Shown here in pieces: positions 16,561-24,159 of a stretch of DNA of 37,387 nucleotides. The stretch lies in assembly GCA_002698225.1 (NCBI GenBank), contig NZWD01000036.1:26575-63961 (forward strand), in the 5' to 3' direction. Positions within the stretch are counted from its first letter, which is position 1. The number at the start of each line of letters is the position of its first letter. Below the pieces are notes generated by a model. That model saw nothing but the letters and a program-made list of their open reading frames with translations. It made no database searches and was not told the origin of the DNA. The stretch comes from Methanobacteriota archaeon (GTDB taxonomy: Archaea; Thermoplasmatota; Poseidoniia; Poseidoniales; Thalassarchaeaceae). A program made the translations under genes and the position numbers.

Positions 16561-17553
16561 ATGGACACTCTTGGCAGGTCATTGAAGGATCTGAGAATAT
16601 CAGTCACCGACAGATGCAACTTCAGATGCAGGTACTGTATGCCTAGAGAACGCTTCGGAGAGGACCATACATTCCTCCCCCGGAGGGCTTACCTTTCGTT
16701 CGATGAGATACAGAAAGTGGTAGATGCATGCAAGCCCGTGGGTCTGGAAAAGGTCAGGATTACCGGTGGCGAGCCGCTGCTGAGGCCTAATCTGGAAGAA
16801 TTAGTCTCGAGCTTGAAGGGCAGTGGTGTAGAGGTCGCTCTGACTACCAATGCATCGCTACTCGCTGGTCAGGCCGAGAGGCTTGCCGAAGCAGGACTTG
16901 ACAGAGTCACAGTAAGCCTCGATGCGCTTGACCCCAAGACCCACGCCCAGATGACCGATAGTAGCATCCCGGTTGAGACTGTGTTGGATGGAATCGATGC
17001 TGCTGTGAGTGCGGGACTTTCTCCAGTGAAGGTGAACTGCGTTATACAGAAGGGAGTGAACGAGGACCAAGTCGTTCCTCTCGTGGAGCGGTTCAGGGGC
17101 ACTGGTGTTACTGTACGCTTCATCGAGTACATGGATGTGGGCAGGACAAACGGATGGCAACTGGCTCAAGTGGTTCCTTCTGCTGATATCTTAGATTTCC
17201 TCCAGAAGAGATTCGATTTGACTCCAATTGATCCAATCAACCCTAGTGATGTAGCCAGACGCTGGGCTCATTCCGATGGTTCGGGAGAAATTGGATTCAT
17301 TTCCTCTGTCAGTAAACCATTCTGCGGTGACTGCGTCCGCGCGCGCCTGTCCGCCGATGGAAGGTTACACACTTGCCTATTCTCCTCAGGGGGCCATGAT
17401 TTGAGAGCTATAATCAACAACGACGGAAATGAGCAGACACTCTCGGACGCGATAGCAGCTATCTGGTCAAGACGCGACGACAGGTACAGTGAGATACGAT
17501 CCCTCGAAACCTCAGTATTGCCCAGAGTAGAGATGTCTTACATTGGAGGTTAG
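16561..17553 (+). CDS. moaA: GTP 3',8-cyclase MoaA (molybdenum cofactor biosynthesis)
   Basis: A radical SAM enzyme that, with MoaC, converts GTP to cyclic pyranopterin monophosphate, the first step of molybdopterin synthesis. The 330-residue protein shows LRISVTDRCNFRCRYCMP (C-x3-C-x2-C for the SAM cluster), ITGGEPLLRP, and VNCVIQKGVNEDQV. A second cluster motif reads FCGDCVRARLSADGRLHTC (C-x2-C-x13-C). The conserved C-terminal Gly-Gly, needed for catalysis in this family, is present (SYIGG). ATG 16561 gives the standard N-terminus. No other mo- genes are in the window. Confidence 0.96.
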   Translation: MDTLGRSLKDLRISVTDRCNFRCRYCMPRERFGEDHTFLPRRAYLSFDEIQKVVDACKPVGLEKVRITGGEPLLRPNLEELVSSLKGSGVEVALTTNASLLAGQAERLAEAGLDRVTVSLDALDPKTHAQMTDSSIPVETVLDGIDAAVSAGLSPVKVNCVIQKGVNEDQVVPLVERFRGTGVTVRFIEYMDVGRTNGWQLAQVVPSADILDFLQKRFDLTPIDPINPSDVARRWAHSDGSGEIGFISSVSKPFCGDCVRARLSADGRLHTCLFSSGGHDLRAIINNDGNEQTLSDAIAAIWSRRDDRYSEIRSLETSVLPRVEMSYIGG

Positions 17554-17555
17554 AT

Positions 17556-18206
17556 CTAACCCCTCCAGACGGCCCGGAATCGAGAAACATCGGGTTCATC
17601 GTCTGGTAAAGAGTGAATCTCGAGACTTTCCAATGATAGGCCCTTACCGACGGATTCGATGAATGTCTTAGATAGTGGCCAAGGGGGTCCCTCCACTGCC
17701 TCTTCATCAGCCTGATACCTGCCGATGCAGACGAGATTTCCTCCTTCTCTGACCAAAGGAGCTAGCTTCGGAGAGGCCTGCATGCGAACGGATTCAGGTA
17801 TCGCCTGGAGGATATGGACTTCCAGTACTAAATCGAATGAAGAATTCCACTCCTCGGGCAAATCCAGCAAATCTGCAGATAACCAGTTAACCTTAGATTC
17901 ACTAAACATCTCCTTTGCCCATTCGATTGCTGTAGGGGAGAGGTCGAAAGCGGTCACATCCCAACCGCGTTGGTCGAGGAAGGCAGCATCCTCTCCAAGT
18001 CCACAGCCTACCACTAGGGCACGCCCGAAATCTTGCTGCCCCACAATCCATTCTACGACCAGTGGGTTCGGACGACCATCTGACCAAGGAATCCAATCAC
18101 CGTCCCTGTCAGCGGTTGAGTACAACTCCTCGAACCATGCCAGAGGCATCCCTGCCTCGGATGCAGCCTCTGACATGGAGAGCAACTTCTCTCGAACTTC
18201 ATCCAT
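17556..18206 (-). CDS. Class I SAM-dependent methyltransferase (TPMT-like)
   Basis: The 216-residue protein has a Rossmann methyltransferase core. Motif I is ALVVGCGLGEDAAFLDQRG, motif II is VTAFDLSPTAIEWAKEMF, followed by VNWLSADLLDLPEEW and FDLVLEVHILQAIPE. The N-terminal segment WFEELYSTADRDGDWIPWSDGRPNPLV is like that of thiopurine-methyltransferase-type small-molecule methyltransferases. The substrate is unknown. The ATG is 4 bases after the trm1 stop codon, and that TGA forms part of its GGTGA Shine-Dalgarno, so translation is probably coupled to trm1. Confidence 0.87.
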   Translation of the reverse strand: MDEVREKLLSMSEAASEAGMPLAWFEELYSTADRDGDWIPWSDGRPNPLVVEWIVGQQDFGRALVVGCGLGEDAAFLDQRGWDVTAFDLSPTAIEWAKEMFSESKVNWLSADLLDLPEEWNSSFDLVLEVHILQAIPESVRMQASPKLAPLVREGGNLVCIGRYQADEEAVEGPPWPLSKTFIESVGKGLSLESLEIHSLPDDEPDVSRFRAVWRG

Positions 18207-18210
18207 CCTT

Positions 18211-19536
18211 TCACCTATCGTTAGCGGCCGAAACTACCGCATCCCAGGGGGCATCGGTTCTGAATGCAGGCTTTCCATATCTCGATACGGCTGCCCTGTA
18301 CCCCTCTTCCCGCAGTGTCTCAACCATGACACTGGGACTGACCGGGGAGCCCGAACCAAGCCAACTGGCTAGATCATCCACTAGTATCAGATGAGGGGCA
18401 TCAATCACCCCCGCTTCGTCTGAGATGTGCCTTACGCTGCGTAGAACTATCCGCTTCTCCTTCTCACATTCATGTTCTGACCACTTCATGACATCAGCAT
18501 CTTCAAACTCAGTGCTGCACATCTCAATGGCTCTCTCTTCAGTCATCGATGCCATCGCCTCAGTATCTCCTAGCGGACCAGTCCATAGCGGGCCGGAGAA
18601 ACGCTTGTCGGCACGGTCGATGGGAACACTGAGAGGCAAGAAGCAATGCATAGGAAGTGATTCTGAATCTAACGAGGTCTCCGGATGCAGTCCAGCAGAA
18701 ATCGAAGTAGATACCTCTTGGGCAGAAGGACTCGCCACCCTCCATCCAAGAGATTCCTCGACCTGGTTGGCACCTCCTACACCACGGGTCACCAGAGCAG
18801 AGACCCTCAAGTGATGAGAATCCCAAACTGAGAGAAGTGGCGTCACAGAACGATCGTGCCTTGCAGCAGTCCTAGCTAGGTTAGCAAGTAATACTCGAAG
18901 CCCAGAGTCATGAGCAAGCCCATCGGTCTTTACACGCGCCCCATAGCGCCGCAGTAGTGCATTTTTTGAAGAACCAGTTAGGGCCGCACTATCCGTCGCG
19001 CTGACTTCCAAAACCCCTCTTCTAGCCAGTGACTGAACTGCGGTGTCTAGGAAGGGTAGAGGTGAACCGTACGGATCTATATCTACCCAATGCCTGCCGT
19101 GCTCCAGCACACTCTTGCGCAGGTCACCGAGATGAGCTAGTAACACACCCTTTCCATGCTCAGGTGGAAACTCGTCGTGGCATCGCATGGCCCAGTCAAG
19201 AGCTGCTGGGTCCATGTCTCCCATAGTGGCACTGATTCGACTCGCACTCTCTGAGGGCAACTCGTTCAACCACCTCCTTGCTCTCAGTCCGGATGCAGAA
19301 AGTCCATCCAGAGCATAGATTGTTCCTTGCCCTATCAGTCCTGCTTCTATGCAATGCTGCAGGAGCAGTACACTTCGTGTCCTACTTCCCGCGACTGCGG
19401 GGTTGTGGAATACTGCGCCCTGTGCCTTGGTCGCTGGCCCGGCCCCCAATTCACTAGGGTCGCGAGACAGCCTACACAGGGTACGACCCTCTCTGTGTAG
19501 TACGCCCGGCCACCCCTCGAGATCGTTTGCATCCAT
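18211..19536 (-). CDS. trm1: tRNA (guanine26-N2)-dimethyltransferase Trm1
   Basis: Makes N2,N2-dimethylguanosine at position 26 of tRNAs; found in archaea and eukaryotes. Family marks in the 441-residue protein are GAVFHNPAVAGSRTRSVLLL near the N-terminus, YALDGLSASGLRARRW (SAM site), HWVDIDPYGSPLPFLDTA (catalytic D-P-Y-G), GVLEVSATDSAALTG and HDSGLRVLLANLARTAARHDRSVTPLLS. It is somewhat longer than the usual 380 or so residues. The downstream methyltransferase gene shares its stop region, and purM lies 49 bases upstream on the same strand, so purM-trm1-methyltransferase may be one operon. Confidence 0.93.
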   Translation of the reverse strand: MDANDLEGWPGVLHREGRTLCRLSRDPSELGAGPATKAQGAVFHNPAVAGSRTRSVLLLQHCIEAGLIGQGTIYALDGLSASGLRARRWLNELPSESASRISATMGDMDPAALDWAMRCHDEFPPEHGKGVLLAHLGDLRKSVLEHGRHWVDIDPYGSPLPFLDTAVQSLARRGVLEVSATDSAALTGSSKNALLRRYGARVKTDGLAHDSGLRVLLANLARTAARHDRSVTPLLSVWDSHHLRVSALVTRGVGGANQVEESLGWRVASPSAQEVSTSISAGLHPETSLDSESLPMHCFLPLSVPIDRADKRFSGPLWTGPLGDTEAMASMTEERAIEMCSTEFEDADVMKWSEHECEKEKRIVLRSVRHISDEAGVIDAPHLILVDDLASWLGSGSPVSPSVMVETLREEGYRAAVSRYGKPAFRTDAPWDAVVSAANDR

Positions 19537-19585
19537 GTTAACCGGAGAGCGCTATTGCACAAGGAATTGACTACTGAATAATCAC

Positions 19586-20719
19586 TCAGTAATGATCGAA
19601 GACGACGCTTGAATCTGCATGTGTGACCTTTCCGGAGTCGGTAGCAGAACCCACTCTGCGAGTACCAGGTAACCTATCTGAGAACCACTCTGTGACATCA
19701 TCAGACACTCCATGAGATACTGCCACGACCATACCCATCCCCATGTTGAATGTCCGGTGCATCTCCCTACTGTTGACTGAGCCAACATCGGCTATCCAGG
19801 AGAACTCAGGATGCACTGGCAATGGATCGTCGATATGCCATCCTAGGGTTTCGTGCAATCGTAGTAGATTCGACAGACCTCCTCCAGTAATATGGGCGAT
19901 GGCCTTGATATCCTCGGGAGCGCAAGGACCAGTACCCTCTCTGCAGGCTAGAACCAGATCAATCACTGGATCAACATAAATCATGGTGGGGTTGAGCAAA
20001 ACCTCCCCTAGAGTAACTCCTCCATTCTGCCATCTGACTATCCGCCCCGACTCTTCCAAATCGAAGGGGACCCCTTCTCCCAAAGATAGTCCCGACCTCT
20101 CAAGCACCGCCCTCACCAAGGTGTATCCATTCGAGTGAATGCCACTGCTAGGAAGCCCGATTAGAGAATCTCCAGACTCCAACCTTTCGCCAGTTACCTC
20201 GCCCCCCTTTGGGAACCAGCCGAGAGCGGTTCCAGAAAGGTCCAACTCAGTCACAATACCGGGTAGCGTGGCTGTCTCTCCGCCGGCTAAGGTGACCCGG
20301 GCCTGACGGCAACCCTCTGCTAGTGAGTGACCCAGTTCAGCGTGCACTCCCGGATCGGTTTTCGGGACCGCAATGTAGTCGACAAAAGCAATCGGCTCGG
20401 CCCCCACACAGATGAGGTCATTCACATTCATCGCAATGCAGTCGATTCCTACTCCTCTCAACCACCCGGTTTGACTGGCCAATTGTAGTTTAGACCCCAC
20501 TCCATCAGTCGCCAGAACGAGCCTAGAGTCACCAAACTCAACAATACCTCCGAACCCACCGGGTAGGGGAACTGGTGCGCCTTTCTGTCCTGCCTTTCTC
20601 ACCGAACTACCAAGCGCATCAATTAGACTGGAAATCGCCTTTCCCTCGGCATCGATGTCGACGCCACTGGAGGCGTAGTCCATCGGCTCGCCGCCCATAA
20701 CCGCCGGAGAAGCACCCAC
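19586..20719 (-). CDS. purM: Phosphoribosylformylglycinamidine cyclo-ligase (AIR synthetase) PurM
   Basis: Catalyses the ATP-dependent ring closure of FGAM to aminoimidazole ribotide in purine synthesis. Recognised by YASSGVDIDAEGKAI at the N-terminus, LATDGVGSKLQLA, DCIAMNVNDLICVGAEPIAF, AGGETATLPG, GLPSSGIHSNGYTLVRAVLE and HITGGGLSNLLRL. The start is uncertain. GTG 20719 lies about 26 bases after a TATA-like TGATAAATTT and could be leaderless; ATG 20698 or ATG 20683 would give an N-terminus closer to bacterial PurM. No other pur genes are adjacent. Confidence 0.95.
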   Translation of the reverse strand: MGASPAVMGGEPMDYASSGVDIDAEGKAISSLIDALGSSVRKAGQKGAPVPLPGGFGGIVEFGDSRLVLATDGVGSKLQLASQTGWLRGVGIDCIAMNVNDLICVGAEPIAFVDYIAVPKTDPGVHAELGHSLAEGCRQARVTLAGGETATLPGIVTELDLSGTALGWFPKGGEVTGERLESGDSLIGLPSSGIHSNGYTLVRAVLERSGLSLGEGVPFDLEESGRIVRWQNGGVTLGEVLLNPTMIYVDPVIDLVLACREGTGPCAPEDIKAIAHITGGGLSNLLRLHETLGWHIDDPLPVHPEFSWIADVGSVNSREMHRTFNMGMGMVVAVSHGVSDDVTEWFSDRLPGTRRVGSATDSGKVTHADSSVVFDHY

Positions 20720-20737
20720 TCAATGATTATCACTATC

Positions 20738-20747
20738 AAATTTATCA
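20738..20747 (-). promoter_or_regulatory. TATA box candidate for purM
   Basis: On the minus strand the element reads TGATAAATTT, centred about 26 bases before the GTG at 20719, the expected archaeal TATA-to-start-site distance. It lies in a 165-base AT-rich divergent intergenic region that stands out from the rest of the window. Confidence 0.45.
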
Positions 20748-20817
20748 ATATTTCATACTGTAAATACTCTAAAACAAGCAAATTTAGCACATTTTTACTA
20801 CCTAATCGGTTTACCTA

Positions 20818-20844
20818 CGGTAATAATACCGAATCTCTATAACT
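20818..20844 (+). promoter_or_regulatory. Operator-like palindrome and TATA candidate upstream of the amino-acid transporter operon
   Basis: CGGTA-ATAA-TACCG (20818-20831) is an inverted repeat directly followed by CTCTATAACT (20835-20844), a TATA candidate about 45 bases before the receptor ATG at 20885. A partial copy GGTTTACC lies just upstream (20808-20815). A second small inverted repeat, AACGT-GAAT-ACGTT (20871-20884), abuts the start codon, which has only a weak Shine-Dalgarno. Regulation by amino acid supply is a guess. Confidence 0.4.
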
Positions 20845-20884
20845 ACTACACTTCGTCGTGCTGGCACTGGAACGTGAATACGTT

Positions 20885-23800
20885 ATGGAAAATAAGAAAA
20901 TAATTGCAATGATGCTTACCCTGAGTATGCTGGCGGCAGCTTTCGCCGGATGCCTAGGGGGAGATGATGAGGAACCGGAACCGGAGCCCGAGGCAGTTCT
21001 GGGTTGTATGGACGCTGACGCGAACAACTACAACGCAGATGCTACCGAGGATGATGGGTCGTGTACATACGACCCAGTATGGTCCATCACCCTGGCCCCT
21101 GATATGGGCCCGGTGTGGGTGGAATCTGGCTGGGACCCCATTATCCCCAACCTGAATGCCGGCGAGATGTGCGACGCTATCATCTCGGCGATGACGAAGA
21201 CGGAAGCGAGAGACCAAGTCGTCGACTTCACCAGGGCTTACTACACAAGTAGCCAAGGTGTAATCGGTGGATCAGGATCTGCATCTATCTCCGATGTAAG
21301 CGAGCTAAACGCTGCTGGAACCATCATCGGTGTCCAATCCGGGACAACCTCGGATCTGTATGCTAATGAGAACCTTGCAGACGCGACAACTACAGCTTAC
21401 GAGGACTTCCCCTCAGTCATTGCCGCTTTGAACAACGGCGACGTACATTACGCCATGGGAGACGCACCTGTTCTGTCTCTAGAGGGCGACCTAATGGTCA
21501 CCTTCTCGGATGAGAACTTCGGTCTAGCCGTCCGTGAGACCTCCGGAGAGCTTCTAGCTGCTCTGGATGTCGCTATCGGCGCCGTCGTCGCTTCTGGAGA
21601 ATACGATGTCATTTATGGCGCGTGGTTCGATGGAGCCGTGACGCTTGCTGATGACACAACGGCTGACACTGCTACAGCATACCCTACCCCCTCTGAGGGC
21701 AGCACTCTAACGAGCGCCCTCGAGTCTGGTGATCTTAAGCTGTGCACTGACCCGTTCTACCCTCCGTTTGAGTCCTACGACGCAGACGGTAATGTGGAAG
21801 GCTTCGACGCTGACATGGCTGACGCCATTGTTGACGAGATCGCAGCTCACTACATGGGAACGGACAACCCGATGTTCCAGGCACCCGTCGATACTTCGAT
21901 CAAGATCGGATTCCTGAACCCAATCAGCGGACCAATATCTCAGTTCGCACCGCCCTTCACCTTCGCGGCTGCAGAGGCGATTGCTGACCTGAACGCTGCT
22001 GGTGGAGACTTCTCACTTGTAGAGTTGGACTCCGGATGCGACGGTACAGTTGCTGGTGCAGCTGCTCAGACCCTAGTTGACTCTGGAGTCGTAGCAGTCG
22101 CTGGAGCAGCCTGCTCTGGTGCCTCAATGGGCGCTAACGCAGTTCTGTCCGCAGCTGGTATCCCAATGGTCTCGTACGCGAGCACATCACCTGCTCTGAG
22201 TGACGCAGTAGCTCACCCACACTTCTTCCGTGTGGTGCCAAGCGATGCTATCCAGGGCCAGGCAATGAACGACATGGTCGCTGCTAGTGGAGTATCCAAT
22301 GTTGGATTGATCCACATGGTCAACGCATATGGCGCTGGTCTTGCTGACTCGTTCGTATCTAACTGGGGCGGGGAAGAATTCCTATGCACTAAGGTTGGTT
22401 ACGACGAGACCACTACATCAGATTACTCTGGTATCGTCCAAGGTGTCATCGATGCTGGTTGCGACTCAGTAGTTCTGGTGTCGTACTCCGCAGACGGTGC
22501 TATGATTGTCGAGACAATGGCCTACATGGGTCTGTCCGTGCCGACCTTCGGCGCTGACGGAATCGCTGGTGAGGCTGCTCTCAACGATTACACTGAGCCT
22601 GCTGCCGCTAATGGCCTGCAGGTTACCAAGCCTAGAGCCGCTTCCGGCGCTGGTGACTTCGGTGACCGCTGTGCTGCAGATGATGTCTGCTCGACTGGTA
22701 TCTTCCAGTCCGAGGCATACGACGCTGTAATGATGATCGGACACGCTGCCAACATGGATGGCGGGAACGACATGGCAATGCACCTCAACATGGTCGGTGA
22801 CGGCTACGCTGGTGCTAGTGGTACACACACCTTCCTAGACAACGGAGATGTTGGAGGAGCAGGATACGATGTCTGCACCTTCCACCACGTACCAACATAT
22901 GGTGACTACTTCAACTGCGACATGATGTGGACCGCTACTGATGGTCTAGCTGCCGTCCCATGGGCTGGAGCTACTGTCAAGATCGGATACCTGAACCCAA
23001 TTACTGGACCAATCGCGGTCTACGCACCTGGTTTCACAGCATCCGCTTACATCGGACTCGGCCTAGCCAACACCATCGCCTACAACCAAGGCGTACAGTT
23101 CGAGCTAGTCATGGCTGACTCTGGCTGCAGCGGCGATGTCGCTGCTACTGGTGCACAGACCCTAGTTGACGCTGGAGTTGTCGGTGTTGTCGGAGCTGCT
23201 TGCTCAGGCGCTACAATGGGTGCTAACGCGGTTCTATCCGCAGCCGGTATCCCAATGATATCGTACGCTAGCACATCACCTGCTCTGTCTGATGCTGAGA
23301 CGCACCCACACTTCTTCCGTGTGGTGCCAAGCGATGCATTGCAGGGACAAGCTGTTGACGCTGTAGTCGATGCACACGGCGGTACTGCTGTGGCTTTGCT
23401 ACACATGAACAACGCCTACGGTTCTGGACTCGCTGACTCGTTCAGCGGCTCCTACGGTGCTGACAACCTCTGCGCACAGATTGGCTACGAGGACACACTG
23501 ACCGACTTCTCGTCACAGGTCCAGTCCATTATGGACGCTGGCTGTGACACAGTCGTGATGGTTTCCTACGCTGCTGATGGTGCCGCTATCATCGAGGAAC
23601 TGGCTGCTCAGAGCTTCGCTGGACAGATAATCGGTACTGATGGAATAGCCGAGACAGGAATCGCTGTTGATATGACGGACCAGTCGCTGCTGGATGGCAT
23701 CATCGCCACCAAGCCAGCCTCTGCTACCCCGTCCGAGGTCAGCTTGACCTTCGCGTACCTGTGCTCGATGAATGCTGACTGCGCAGGCGGTATCTTCACA

Positions 23801-24052
23801 GCAGAGTCATTCGATGCTGTGACGATTATGGCTTTCGCTGCCTTCACCATGATGGCCAACCCGGGAATCACAATGTCCCAGGCCATCGCAGGCACGGGAT
23901 CCTCATGGGCCGGAGCTTCTGGCGACATCACGTTCATGGAGAACGGCGATGTTCCAGGAGCAGGGTACTGCGTCGGAACGTTCACTGCTACTGCAGACAC
24001 CGTTTCGTACGATTGCACCCAGCACTGGGACCCAACTAACGGTCTCACCTGA
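20885..24052 (+). CDS. Three-domain amino-acid receptor lipoprotein: permuted SBP_bac_3 domain + two LivJ-type domains
   Basis: Solute-binding lipoprotein, 1055 residues, about three times normal size. Signal peptide and lipobox AAFAGC (C23) are followed by a C-x-D...A-x-N-Y-N...D-D-G-S-C motif (40-60). Residues 66-255 match a family-3 amino-acid binding domain from its second strand onward: GWDPIIPNLNAGEMCDAIIS, MTKTEARDQVVDFTRAYY, VQSGTTSDLY, ALNNGDVHYAMGDAPVL, YDVIYGAWF. The segment that should come first (LKLCTDPFYPPFESYDADG, then GFDADMADAIVDEI) comes after it, at 284-319. R109 and D193, at positions that bind amino acids in this family, are kept. Two LivJ-type domains follow (about 338-690 and 698-1055). 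ATG 20885 is chosen because it starts the signal peptide. The downstream permease and ATPase genes make this the receptor of a Liv transporter. Confidence 0.93.
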   Translation: MENKKIIAMMLTLSMLAAAFAGCLGGDDEEPEPEPEAVLGCMDADANNYNADATEDDGSCTYDPVWSITLAPDMGPVWVESGWDPIIPNLNAGEMCDAIISAMTKTEARDQVVDFTRAYYTSSQGVIGGSGSASISDVSELNAAGTIIGVQSGTTSDLYANENLADATTTAYEDFPSVIAALNNGDVHYAMGDAPVLSLEGDLMVTFSDENFGLAVRETSGELLAALDVAIGAVVASGEYDVIYGAWFDGAVTLADDTTADTATAYPTPSEGSTLTSALESGDLKLCTDPFYPPFESYDADGNVEGFDADMADAIVDEIAAHYMGTDNPMFQAPVDTSIKIGFLNPISGPISQFAPPFTFAAAEAIADLNAAGGDFSLVELDSGCDGTVAGAAAQTLVDSGVVAVAGAACSGASMGANAVLSAAGIPMVSYASTSPALSDAVAHPHFFRVVPSDAIQGQAMNDMVAASGVSNVGLIHMVNAYGAGLADSFVSNWGGEEFLCTKVGYDETTTSDYSGIVQGVIDAGCDSVVLVSYSADGAMIVETMAYMGLSVPTFGADGIAGEAALNDYTEPAAANGLQVTKPRAASGAGDFGDRCAADDVCSTGIFQSEAYDAVMMIGHAANMDGGNDMAMHLNMVGDGYAGASGTHTFLDNGDVGGAGYDVCTFHHVPTYGDYFNCDMMWTATDGLAAVPWAGATVKIGYLNPITGPIAVYAPGFTASAYIGLGLANTIAYNQGVQFELVMADSGCSGDVAATGAQTLVDAGVVGVVGAACSGATMGANAVLSAAGIPMISYASTSPALSDAETHPHFFRVVPSDALQGQAVDAVVDAHGGTAVALLHMNNAYGSGLADSFSGSYGADNLCAQIGYEDTLTDFSSQVQSIMDAGCDTVVMVSYAADGAAIIEELAAQSFAGQIIGTDGIAETGIAVDMTDQSLLDGIIATKPASATPSEVSLTFAYLCSMNADCAGGIFTAESFDAVTIMAFAAFTMMANPGITMSQAIAGTGSSWAGASGDITFMENGDVPGAGYCVGTFTATADTVSYDCTQHWDPTNGLT
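21899..24040 (+). repeat. Tandem internal duplication of the LivJ-domain coding region
   Basis: The unit beginning at 21899 recurs at 22976. The offset is 1077 bases at the start and 1089 in the middle, so a small in-frame indel separates the copies. Conservation is high at DNA level in places: 35 identical bases at 22214-22248 and 23303-23337, within a longer closely similar stretch. Cysteine positions are largely shared between copies. This suggests recent duplication, gene conversion, or strong codon constraint. Confidence 0.85.
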
Positions 24053-24082
24053 AATAGGAAAGAGACAGTTACTGACGTAAAG

Positions 24083-24114
24083 CAGTGTGGAGGGCCTATG
24101 GGCCCTCCACACTG
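24083..24114 (+). terminator. Strong intra-operon hairpin between receptor and permease genes
   Basis: CAGTGTGGAGGGCC-TATG-GGCCCTCCACACTG is a perfect 14-bp stem with a 4-base loop, 31 bases after the receptor stop and 46 bases before the permease ATG. No T tract follows. It may act as a partial terminator or protect the 3' end of receptor mRNA, allowing more receptor than permease to be made. Confidence 0.65.
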
Positions 24115-24159
24115 CCCCAACATTAATCGTCGATTAGTCGAAGGTATACCTGTTGGTAC

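Noticed and set aside
17725-18372. 215-codon plus-strand frame opposite the methyltransferase and trm1
   Set aside because: It spans two genes with clear motifs on the other strand and its translation is low-complexity Ser/Pro/Arg sequence.
19572-19591. TACTGA...TCAGTA inverted repeat near the end of purM
   Set aside because: Only 6 bp, overlaps the stop codon and has an 8-base loop; too weak to call a terminator.
22466-22828. Long open frames on the minus strand inside the receptor gene (also 23608-24123 and 23080-23412)
   Set aside because: They mirror the codon bias of the strongly coding plus strand and show no recognisable protein pattern or start signals.
20885-24052. Frameshift or pseudogene explanation for the odd receptor order
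   Set aside because: The frame is open for 1055 codons with consistent codon bias, and ligand residues are retained.
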